Shown: in pieces, positions 1 through 5,232 of the stretch
How the letters are laid out: the number at the start of each line of letters is the position of its first letter
How positions within the stretch are numbered: position 1 is the first letter of the stretch
Assembly (NCBI GenBank): GCA_944380945.1
Contig: CALWJG010000114.1
Span: 1 to 5,587, forward strand
Source: an uncultured Agathobaculum sp.
GTDB lineage: Bacteria; Bacillota; Clostridia; Oscillospirales; Butyricicoccaceae
Direction of reading: 5' to 3'
DNA length: 5,587 nt
Position numbers and translations under genes: made by a program
Notes under the pieces: generated by a model
The model's database searches: none
What the model saw: the letters and a program-made list of their open reading frames with translations, nothing else
Told to the model about the DNA's origin: nothing

Positions 1-50
1 CCCGAAGAAACGGCGCGCCGAGTCGTCGCGCCCTACGCAAACTCACGGTC

Positions 51-88
51 GCGCAAGCGTGGGATCCTTCGCTGCGCTCAGGATGACA
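51..88. repeat. Dispersed intergenic repeat-like sequence
   Basis: Positions 62-88 (GGATCCTTCG, then CTGCGCTCAGGATGACA) match, on the complementary strand, the 'GTCATCCTGAGCG...GAAGGATC' type of intergenic repeat that I recall being scattered through many bacterial genomes, including gut Clostridia. The segment is also self-complementary. ATCCT at 64-68 can pair with AGGAT at 80-84. Alternatively, GCGC (51-54) and GCG (57-59) can pair with CGC (70-72) and GCGC (74-77). Only one copy is in the window, so repetition cannot be shown here. The repeat identity comes from pattern memory rather than a search. It lies directly next to a terminator for leftward transcription, a usual place for such elements. 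Confidence 0.5.
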
Positions 89-129
89 AAAAAAGGGGCG
101 GTTCCCCACGCCTAAGGGAACGAGCGCCC
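88..129 (-). terminator. Second (distal) intrinsic terminator, leftward
   Basis: GTTCCC (101-106) pairs with GGGAAC (116-121) around a 9-nt loop. The stem extends through GGGCG (96-100) with CGCCC (125-129) across a 3-nt bulge (122-124). On the minus strand the hairpin is followed by a run of seven T (complement of the A run at 88-94). This is the layout of a Rho-independent terminator for leftward transcription, about 15 nt beyond the first terminator. It would back up termination of the DUF4914 transcript. The bulge makes it weaker than its neighbour. Confidence 0.55.
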
Positions 130-141
130 GCCGCGCCATGC

Positions 142-170
142 AAAAACCCCCGCTCCGGCCGGAGCGGGGG
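142..170 (-). terminator. Intrinsic terminator of the DUF4914 gene
   Basis: The 24-nt perfect palindrome at 147-170 consists of CCCCCGCTCC, a GGCC centre and GGAGCGGGGG. On the minus strand it is followed at once by five T (complement of AAAAA at 142-146). It starts 22 nt beyond the stop codon of the DUF4914 gene, the expected position for its Rho-independent terminator. On the plus strand the hairpin is followed by TGTCTTCTG, which has no clean T run, so the signal is mainly leftward. Confidence 0.85.
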
Positions 171-191
171 TGTCTTCTGTTCTTCTGCCGC

Positions 192-2066
192 TTACAGGTT
201 GGTCGGCGTGATCGCCTCGAAGTCCTCGAGCGTGCCGCCGTTCATGAAGCAGTCGATGATCTGCTTGCCGCGCGGGTCGAGATCGGGCGTGTCGAACTTG
301 GCCAGCTCCTTGCGGAAGAAGTCGGTCAGGATCTTCGCGCCTGCGTCGTAGCCCTCGGTGCCGACGCGGTCCTGCGTATCCACGCGCAGGTACTTGGAGC
401 GGATGCGCTGGCCGTCGATGGTCAGATCCTTGAACGCGTAGCCGAGCAGCGGGCAGCGGGCCGGCTCCAGATGCTCGCGGCGGACCTTTGCGCCGCCGTG
501 GCGCGCCAGATATTCGCGGCTGATCCACTCGGCCGCAAAGCCAACCTTATACACGCCGATGTGCTGGTTCGGAATGAGCACATAGCGGGTGTTCGGGCAG
601 TTCATGATCTGCTCCAGCAGCAGGTTGGCCTGCTTGACGCGCTGGCCGGTCGCAAACGGCCAGTAGGAGCCGACGCCCTCGCTCTTGAGCTCGTTGCCGG
701 TCACGATGGACGGGTTGTTGAAGCCGCGCGGCGCGACCAGACGCCACAGCCAGGCGAGCGCAGGCGGGATGATGTGCATCATGCCCATGATGCCGTAGTT
801 CGGATGCTCGCGGGTCGTGGGGGGCATGCGCACGCCAAACGAGCGCACGTCAACCTCGACCGGCTCCTTGACGATGTGCGGCACATCCCAGCGCGGCACG
901 ATCGCGCGCGGGTTGGAGCAGGGCTTGCCGTTGGAATCGAGCGTATGCTCCCAGATGAGCAGCGTGGCGCCCGCGTGGCCCTCCATGTTGAAGAAGCACA
1001 GCGGCTCCTGCGGCTCGGTGCAGATGCGCTCGTATACCGGGTCGCAGCCGTAGTGGGTCACGCCGTCCATGCGCAGGAACCAGCCGTCCTCACCGTCGAC
1101 CAGCACCAGCTTGCCCGAGCGGTTCTGCAGCTGCGGGTAGCAGGTGGCCATATCGTCGCACACAGGCTCGATCGCGCAGGTCGCGCTCATGGTGATGTAG
1201 GTCTCCTCGCCGGTCACTGTATTGGTCGAAAGCAGCACGCGGCCCTCGGGGTCGCGGGCGATGTCCTGCAGCATCTCGCTTTTGCCGCCGCCGGACGCGC
1301 CCTCGTGCATGATGACCATTTCGTTCTCATACGGGGTCACCAGACGGCCGCAGGACGCATGCGCGGTCACCCAGTCCTCCTGCTCGCCGATGTCGAGCAG
1401 CACGGAATACACGCCCTTCTTGGCGGACGGACCGGGATACAGGTTATAGGAAAACACCTCGTGGCAGTCGTCCAGGCGGTTGTGCACAACGACCTGCTTG
1501 CCCTCAAAGTGGGTGTGGCGGAACGGGGGCGCAACGTAGACGATCGCGCGCGGCTTATAGCCCTCGCACTCGGCCGCGTTGACAAAGCCCTGCAGGTGCG
1601 CCAGCGCAAACGCGAAGAACGCGCACCGCTTGGGGCATACCAGCATGGAGCCGTAGCCGTAGATGTTGCCGCCCGAATTGAACGGCATCAGGATCAGGTC
1701 CTGCGTCTTGAACCACTCCATGGTCTCGCGGCGCAGATCGGCAAACGGATAGCCGTATACGTCGGCAAAGCGCTTTTTATCGGTCGGCTTATCGTCCGCA
1801 ATGCGCATGCAGTCCGGCTCGCGGCGGCGCATATAGTCCTCCACAAAGTTGACCGACGCGCCGTTCTTGCAGCGGGTCACGTCCGCTTCCTTGACCGGGC
1901 CCTTGCCCGGCACATCGAAAATCACATCATATACATCCGCATGGTCGGGGCCGAACACCATATCGTACAGCTCCGCCTTGCTGGTCGGCACGGATACGCT
2001 CCTGCAATGCTCGATGACATCGGTGAGCTCATCCGTAAAGGTGAATTTGGTCAGCAGAGAGTCCAT
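192..2066 (-). CDS. DUF4914 family protein (PEP carboxykinase-like P-loop protein)
   Basis: This 624-residue soluble protein has no signal peptide or membrane segment. I recognise it as DUF4914 (PF16260), a family of about this length in Firmicutes and other anaerobes whose reaction is, to my knowledge, not established. A P-loop is visible at residues 256-263 (GASGGGKS, Lys262), within the segment VIMHEGASGGGKSEM. A hydrophobic strand ending in acidic residues (VLVDGEDG, about 321-328) could be a kinase-2/Walker B-like metal site. This arrangement resembles the PEP carboxykinase/HPr kinase nucleotide-binding fold, so a nucleotide-dependent kinase or carboxykinase-like activity is an inference only. 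Other conserved-looking blocks are MPFNSGGNIYGYGSM (127-141), FNMEGHAGATLLIWEH (359-374) and IPNQHIGVYKVGF (498-510). The ATG at 2064-2066 is chosen because AAAAGGAGG (minus strand, 2077-2085) ends 10 nt upstream. The gene appears monocistronic, with its own promoter, a structured leader and tandem terminators. It looks intact. Confidence 0.9.
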   Translation of the reverse strand: MDSLLTKFTFTDELTDVIEHCRSVSVPTSKAELYDMVFGPDHADVYDVIFDVPGKGPVKEADVTRCKNGASVNFVEDYMRRREPDCMRIADDKPTDKKRFADVYGYPFADLRRETMEWFKTQDLILMPFNSGGNIYGYGSMLVCPKRCAFFAFALAHLQGFVNAAECEGYKPRAIVYVAPPFRHTHFEGKQVVVHNRLDDCHEVFSYNLYPGPSAKKGVYSVLLDIGEQEDWVTAHASCGRLVTPYENEMVIMHEGASGGGKSEMLQDIARDPEGRVLLSTNTVTGEETYITMSATCAIEPVCDDMATCYPQLQNRSGKLVLVDGEDGWFLRMDGVTHYGCDPVYERICTEPQEPLCFFNMEGHAGATLLIWEHTLDSNGKPCSNPRAIVPRWDVPHIVKEPVEVDVRSFGVRMPPTTREHPNYGIMGMMHIIPPALAWLWRLVAPRGFNNPSIVTGNELKSEGVGSYWPFATGQRVKQANLLLEQIMNCPNTRYVLIPNQHIGVYKVGFAAEWISREYLARHGGAKVRREHLEPARCPLLGYAFKDLTIDGQRIRSKYLRVDTQDRVGTEGYDAGAKILTDFFRKELAKFDTPDLDPRGKQIIDCFMNGGTLEDFEAITPTNL

Positions 2067-2085
2067 CTATTCGTTTCCTCCTTTT

Positions 2086-2121
2086 CACGCCGCCGGGTCT
2101 CCCAGCTTGCAGGGCGGCGTG
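2086..2121 (-). promoter_or_regulatory. Hairpin in the leader of the DUF4914 gene, next to the RBS
   Basis: On the minus strand, CACGCCGCC (complement of 2113-2121) and GGCGGCGTG (complement of 2086-2094) form a perfect 9-bp stem with an 18-nt loop. The stem is followed immediately by the ribosome binding site AAAAGGAGG. Two upstream leader segments, GCAGG (complement of 2143-2147) and CAGGG (complement of 2131-2135), could instead pair with CCCTGC (complement of 2109-2114). That would compete with the base of the loop or form a pseudoknot. The leader from the predicted start site (about 2172) is about 105 nt long. I could not match it to a riboswitch class I know, such as SAM, FMN, TPP, c-di-GMP-I, ydaO, preQ1 or ZTP. 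The hairpin is plain in the sequence. A regulatory role is inferred. Confidence 0.5.
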
Positions 2122-2178
2122 CCTACGGAACCCTGTCAAAAACCTGCCGTTTAACAAGGCCAATTGTTCTTCATTTAT

Positions 2179-2208
2179 ATCATACCCCAAAACCGGCTGT
2201 CCCGTCAA
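2179..2208 (-). promoter_or_regulatory. Sigma-A promoter of the DUF4914 gene
   Basis: On the minus strand, TTGACG (complement of 2203-2208) and TATGAT (complement of 2179-2184) are 18 bp apart. Each matches the sigma-70/sigma-A consensus at five of six positions. Transcription would start near 2172, about 105 nt before the ATG. The surroundings are AT-rich compared with the rest of the window, as expected for a promoter region. Confidence 0.75.
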
Positions 2209-2221
2209 TCGATTTTGCGTT

Positions 2222-2253
2222 TTTTGCAGGATTTTAGTGAACTTCTTGCAAAA
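2222..2253. repeat. Inverted repeat upstream of the DUF4914 promoter
   Basis: TTTTGCA (2222-2228) and TGCAAAA (2247-2253) form a perfect 7-bp inverted repeat with half-site centres 25 bp apart. It lies just upstream of the -35 box of the DUF4914 promoter, where an activator or repressor could bind. A further TTTTGC lies at 2213-2218. I cannot tie it to a known regulator. Confidence 0.3.
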
Positions 2254-2260
2254 TGTACAA
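2231..2260 (-). promoter_or_regulatory. Possible second, upstream promoter toward DUF4914
   Basis: On the minus strand, TTGTAC (complement of 2255-2260) and TAAAAT (complement of 2231-2236) are 18 bp apart. The -10 box is good and the -35 box is weak. It would start transcription about 50 bp upstream of the main promoter. The AT-rich stretch raises the chance of a random match, so this is only a candidate. Confidence 0.25.
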
Positions 2261-2313
2261 AACCGGCCCGCCGCTCTCCCTGTTTTCTTCACGCGGACAG
2301 TTGTCCCGCTGTT

Positions 2314-3495
2314 TCATTCTGCGAAATGCACAGTGATCCGCACGATCTCGCTGCGCGTGCCCACGCGCATATCCGGCCCCCACACGCCGAGGCCGGAGGT
2401 GACGACCGAGTGCATCTCCCCCACCTGCAGATAGCCGCAGGGGTTGTCCCACACGATGGGCAGCAGCAGGTTGCCCGGGAACAGCTGCCCGTCGTGCGTA
2501 TGTCCGGACAGGTCGAGGTCCGCGCCCGCAGCGGCCAGCTCCTCCAGCTCCTTCGGCTGGTGGTCGATGACAAAGATGGGCGCGTCCGGGTCGAGGGGCG
2601 CGAGCAGCTCGTCCGGCGTCAGGCGGGTGTCGGCAAGCTTTTTGTCGCGCGAGGGGTCCTTGCGGCCGGCAAGCTGCACGCCGTTCGGCAGCGTCACGGT
2701 CTCGTCCTCGAGCAGGGTCAGCCCCGCCTGCTCGAGAAATGCGGTCATGCGCGGGTCGTCCTTGTCCTGATCGGGCGTGTCCCAGGTGAAGCCCGCGAGG
2801 ATGGGCTCGGACACATCGTGGTTGCCCCAGCATGCATAAGCGCCGTATGTACTCTGCATGGAGGCCAGCGCGGCCGCGACGCGGTCGGGCGCGGGGATGG
2901 CCTCAAATTCATTGTCAAAAATATCGCCCGCCATCACGATCAGGTCGGGCTGCATCGCGCTGACCGCCTGCGCCGCCTGCTCGATGTAGGCCGGCTCGGT
3001 GCTGTAACCCAGATGCAGGTCGGCCAGCAGCGCGACCGTCATATCCGGCCCGTCGCCCGGCACCGTGACCTCGTATTCGGTCACGCGCAGCGTGCCCGCG
3101 TTCACCATGCCGTAAATGCTGACCGCGCACACCAGCGCGAGCGCAATGCCGCCCTGCACCTGCCGCACGCGCTGCATCTGCTGGAAATCCCTGCCCCGCG
3201 CCCGGCGGACAAAGAACAGGATGAGCTCGACCAGCAGGATCGCCAGCGCCAGATACAGCATCCAGCCCAGCCAGTAATTGCTGACCTGCTTGAGAAAGCG
3301 CCGCAGCCCGGCCGGCGACTGCACGAGAAAGCTGGTCAGCGGCGTGAGCGATACAAAGGCGTACAGCACGATGAGCGCGATGCGGAACGCCTTTGTGCCG
3401 CACAGGCGGTGGCAGCAGCCGGTCCAGCGCAGAACCCAGTGCAGCATATAGATGTTGACTGCCAGATAAAAAGGTGCGATAATGAAAGCAAGCAT
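2314..3495 (-). CDS. Membrane-anchored calcineurin-like metallophosphoesterase (YkuE/YaeI type)
   Basis: This is a 393-residue protein. The first ~130 residues hold about four hydrophobic helices (roughly 3-22, 38-57, 74-96, 115-133). The phosphoesterase domain (about 150-393) carries the full metal-binding set of the family: ADLHLG (D159, H161), GDIFD (D191), GNHD (N225, H226), an isolated His (H312 in VIDHQP) and GHTHDGQ (H332, H334). This predicts a dinuclear-metal phosphodiesterase or phosphatase held at the membrane. The substrate is unknown. Relatives include B. subtilis YkuE and E. coli YaeI, and a cell-envelope substrate is plausible but not shown. The ATG at 3493-3495 is preferred over the in-frame TTG at 3499-3501. 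A GGAG lies 8 nt before the ATG but only 2 nt before the TTG. The gene is divergent from the DUF975 fusion gene. No convincing terminator is seen after its stop; there is only a weak hairpin at 2293-2309 without a T run, so read-through toward DUF4914 is possible. Confidence 0.9.
   Translation of the reverse strand: MLAFIIAPFYLAVNIYMLHWVLRWTGCCHRLCGTKAFRIALIVLYAFVSLTPLTSFLVQSPAGLRRFLKQVSNYWLGWMLYLALAILLVELILFFVRRARGRDFQQMQRVRQVQGGIALALVCAVSIYGMVNAGTLRVTEYEVTVPGDGPDMTVALLADLHLGYSTEPAYIEQAAQAVSAMQPDLIVMAGDIFDNEFEAIPAPDRVAAALASMQSTYGAYACWGNHDVSEPILAGFTWDTPDQDKDDPRMTAFLEQAGLTLLEDETVTLPNGVQLAGRKDPSRDKKLADTRLTPDELLAPLDPDAPIFVIDHQPKELEELAAAGADLDLSGHTHDGQLFPGNLLLPIVWDNPCGYLQVGEMHSVVTSGLGVWGPDMRVGTRSEIVRITVHFAE
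3455..3483 (+). promoter_or_regulatory. Sigma-A promoter of the DUF975-PF06541 fusion gene
   Basis: TTGACT (3455-3460) and GATAAT (3478-3483) are separated by exactly 17 bp. Each matches the sigma-A consensus at five of six positions. Transcription would start near 3490 and give a leader of about 60 nt before the ATG at 3550. The promoter lies wholly inside the first codons of the divergent phosphoesterase gene. Confidence 0.7.
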
Positions 3496-3520
3496 TGTCA
3501 AAACTCCATGATAATTGTCA
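3494..3520. repeat. Direct repeat in the divergent intergenic region
   Basis: ATTGTCA occurs at 3494-3500 and 3514-3520, 20 bp apart (about two helical turns, so the same face of DNA). The two copies flank the phosphoesterase ribosome binding site and lie just downstream of the predicted start site of the fusion gene. They could form an operator for both genes. The short length keeps confidence low. Confidence 0.3.
3504..3507 (-). promoter_or_regulatory. Ribosome binding site of the phosphoesterase gene
   Basis: On the minus strand GGAG (complement of CTCC) is 8 nt upstream of the ATG at 3493-3495. This spacing decides the start in favour of the ATG over the nearby in-frame TTG at 3499-3501. 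Confidence 0.7.
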
Positions 3521-3532
3521 GTTTTTCAAAAA

Positions 3533-3537
3533 AGGGG
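3533..3537 (+). promoter_or_regulatory. Ribosome binding site of the fusion gene
   Basis: AGGGG within AAAGGGGAAA lies 12 nt before the ATG at 3550. The spacing is long but workable. The alternative in-frame ATG at 3508 has no purine-rich site upstream, which supports 3550 as the start. Confidence 0.5.
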
Positions 3538-3544
3538 AAAATCC

Positions 3545-3572
3545 ATTCTATGTGGCAACGAAAAGAGATCAA
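3545..3572 (-). promoter_or_regulatory. Candidate promoter of the phosphoesterase gene
   Basis: On the minus strand, TTGATC (complement of 3567-3572) and TAGAAT (complement of 3545-3550) are 16 bp apart. Transcription would start near 3538, about 43 nt before the ATG. It overlaps the start codon of the divergent fusion gene. The hexamers are acceptable but the spacer is short. It is the best leftward candidate I see in this region. Confidence 0.35.
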
Positions 3573-5232
3573 AAAAAGCGGTAAGCGCCAGCTTTTCCGC
3601 AACTGGGCCGCGATGGTCGCGGTCTGTTTTATTCTGGCGTTTACCGGCGCGGAATTTGCCGGCTCGGTCGACTTCATCGGCGAGTTTGACCCGTCCGCCA
3701 TGCTGCCGGACGATCAGGTCGTCATTCAGCAGGTCAGCCTGTCCAACTGGGAGCTGATGCTCGAATGGCTGCACATCGACCCGATGGACGGCACGCATCC
3801 CATGTGGGCGGCGGCCGACCAGAACGCCGCCCCGCTGTTCGACGCGGTGACCGCGCCGTTCTCCGCGTTCTTCGCGCTGCTCGAGCGCTCGCAGTTTGCG
3901 GGCTGGCTGGACATCACGCTCGCCGTCGTGGGCATCGCGGGCGGCGTGTGGTTCTCGGTCTGGGTGCTGGGCGCACTGACCGTCGGCTCGCGCCGGTTCT
4001 TCCTCGAGAGCCGCGTGCGGGATAACATCAGCATTTCCGCCATGTTCGCGCCGTTCGGCCGCGGCAAATGGTGGAACGTCACCAAGGCCATGCTGCTGCG
4101 CTCGATCTACCAGCTGCTGTGGTGCTTCACGGTCATCGGCTTCCCGATCAAGTATTACTCCTACCGCATGGTGCCGTACATCCTCGCGGAAAACCCGGCG
4201 GTCAAGCCCACCGAGGCGATCCGCCTGTCCCGCCAGATGATGGACGGCAGCAAGTGGCGCTGCTTTGTTCTGGATCTGACCATCTACCTGCACTGGACGT
4301 TCATCCCCATGGTGATCGCCACCGTGCTGGGCACGGCGGCCGGCCTGCTGACCGGCGAGATCGTGCTGTGCCAGTCGATCGCCGCCGCGCTCACCGGCGT
4401 GCTCAGCCTGCTGTTCGTCAACGGCTACCGCTCGGCGTCCTACACCGCGGTATATGCCGCGCTGCGGCAGGCGCAGCTTGACGCAGGCGCGCCGGGTTCG
4501 GATGCGTTCATCGTGCCCGCCTTCGGCGAGGCCATGCCGGAGGGCAAAAAGCCCCGTCTGCCGGATGCGGACGTCCATCTGCCCGCAGACCCGGTGTTCC
4601 ACTTCGCGCAGGAGCACAAGCTGGACTACAAGCGGCATTACAGCATCCGCACGCTCATCCTGCTGTTCTTCGCGTTCTCGATCGCGGGCTGGCTGTGGGA
4701 GGTCACGCTGCACATCGTCACCAAGGGCATGCTGGTCAACCGCGGCACCATGCTCGGCCCCTGGCTGCCGATCTACGGCGCGGGCGGCGCGCTCGTGCTG
4801 TTCCTGCTCAAAAAGCTGTTCACCCGCCCGGTGGCGACGTTCTTCGTCTCCATGGCGCTGTGCTCGGTCATCGAGTATTTCACCAGCTGGTATCTGGAAT
4901 ACACCAAGGGCATCCGCTGGTGGGATTACAGCGGCTACTTTATGAACCTCAACGGCCGCATCTGCCTGGAGGGCGCGGTCATCTTCGGTCTCGCGTGCTG
5001 CGCGGTGGTGTACTTTGCCGGCCCGCTGCTCGGCGGGCTGATCGACAAGCTCTCCCCCGCTGCGCAGAACACGCTGTGCGCCGTGCTGGTCGCCCTGTTC
5101 GCGGCGGACGCGGTGTATTCCCACTTCCACCCCAATCAGGGCGCCGGCATCACGGATTACAACGACTGGCAGGCGGATGAATCCGCCGCCGAAGCCGCGC
5201 TCACCGCTTCCAGCGCTCCCAAACACGGGTAA
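3550..5232 (+). CDS. DUF975-PF06541 fusion integral membrane protein (putative ABC transporter permease, CmpB type)
   Basis: This 560-residue polytopic membrane protein has two recognisable parts. Residues about 15-310 look like DUF975 (PF06161): a first membrane helix (about 19-38), a GSRRFFLESR segment after the second helix (146-155), FGRGKWWNV (169-177), and the family signature YSYRMVPYILAENP...EAIRLSRQMMDGSKWRCFVLDL (204-243). Residues about 363-525 match PF06541: GWLWE (380-384), NRGTMLGPWLPIYGAG (397-412), an IEY glutamate (E442) and WWDYSGYFMNLNGRIC (457-472), with about five further helices. Residues about 315-360 form a soluble linker. PF06541 is labelled 'putative ABC transporter permease', but no ATPase gene is adjacent and the function of neither family is firmly known to me. 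The ATG at 3550 is chosen over an in-frame ATG at 3508, which lacks a ribosome binding site and would add 14 residues. The open frame continues upstream to about 2164, but that part is antisense to the phosphoesterase gene. The 3' end overlaps ymdB by 32 nt, tail to tail. Confidence 0.85.
   Translation: MWQRKEIKKSGKRQLFRNWAAMVAVCFILAFTGAEFAGSVDFIGEFDPSAMLPDDQVVIQQVSLSNWELMLEWLHIDPMDGTHPMWAAADQNAAPLFDAVTAPFSAFFALLERSQFAGWLDITLAVVGIAGGVWFSVWVLGALTVGSRRFFLESRVRDNISISAMFAPFGRGKWWNVTKAMLLRSIYQLLWCFTVIGFPIKYYSYRMVPYILAENPAVKPTEAIRLSRQMMDGSKWRCFVLDLTIYLHWTFIPMVIATVLGTAAGLLTGEIVLCQSIAAALTGVLSLLFVNGYRSASYTAVYAALRQAQLDAGAPGSDAFIVPAFGEAMPEGKKPRLPDADVHLPADPVFHFAQEHKLDYKRHYSIRTLILLFFAFSIAGWLWEVTLHIVTKGMLVNRGTMLGPWLPIYGAGGALVLFLLKKLFTRPVATFFVSMALCSVIEYFTSWYLEYTKGIRWWDYSGYFMNLNGRICLEGAVIFGLACCAVVYFAGPLLGGLIDKLSPAAQNTLCAVLVALFAADAVYSHFHPNQGAGITDYNDWQADESAAEAALTASSAPKHG

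Larger units (their letters stand above)
2188..2267. repeat. Pair of 10-bp direct repeats around the DUF4914 promoter
   Basis: CAAAACCGGC occurs at 2188-2197 and again at 2258-2267, 70 bp apart. The first copy sits between the -35 and -10 boxes of the DUF4914 promoter. The second sits upstream, partly over a weaker possible promoter. Such an arrangement could bind a regulator, but two copies of a 10-mer are thin evidence and no known regulator site is recognised. Confidence 0.3.

Noticed and set aside
11..20. Perfect 10-bp palindrome CGGCGCGCCG
   Set aside because: It is an isolated palindrome in GC-rich DNA at the window edge with no companion signals, so chance is sufficient.
2067..2172. 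Assignment of the DUF4914 leader to a known riboswitch class
   Set aside because: Conserved cores of classes I can recall are not present. Only the hairpin and the competing pairings can be supported.
138..2237. 699-codon open frame on the plus strand across the DUF4914 gene
   Set aside because: It is antisense to a recognised gene and its codons coincide exactly with that gene's codons. A stop in this frame would need TTA, CTA or TCA codons in the true gene, which are rare at high GC. The product is rich in Arg, Ala, His and Val and resembles no family.
2293..2309. Hairpin after the phosphoesterase stop as its terminator
   Set aside because: The stem is short and bulged, and GTGAAGAAAACAGGG rather than a T run follows on the minus strand.
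2164..3549. Upstream extension of the fusion gene reading frame (about 460 extra codons)
   Set aside because: The frame stays open only because it is codon-aligned antisense to the phosphoesterase gene. The promoter at 3455-3483 and the ribosome binding site at 3533-3537 place the real start at 3550.
3508..3549. Alternative start of the fusion protein at the ATG at 3508
   Set aside because: There is no ribosome binding site upstream, it lies within 20 nt of the predicted transcription start, and the AGGGG at 3533-3537 serves the ATG at 3550 instead.
5172..5187. Hairpin GGCGGAT-GA-ATCCGCC as a terminator for ymdB
   Set aside because: It lies inside the fusion gene coding sequence and the minus strand after it (TGCCAGTCG) has no T run. 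It could still be an mRNA 3' stem-loop, but this cannot be supported.
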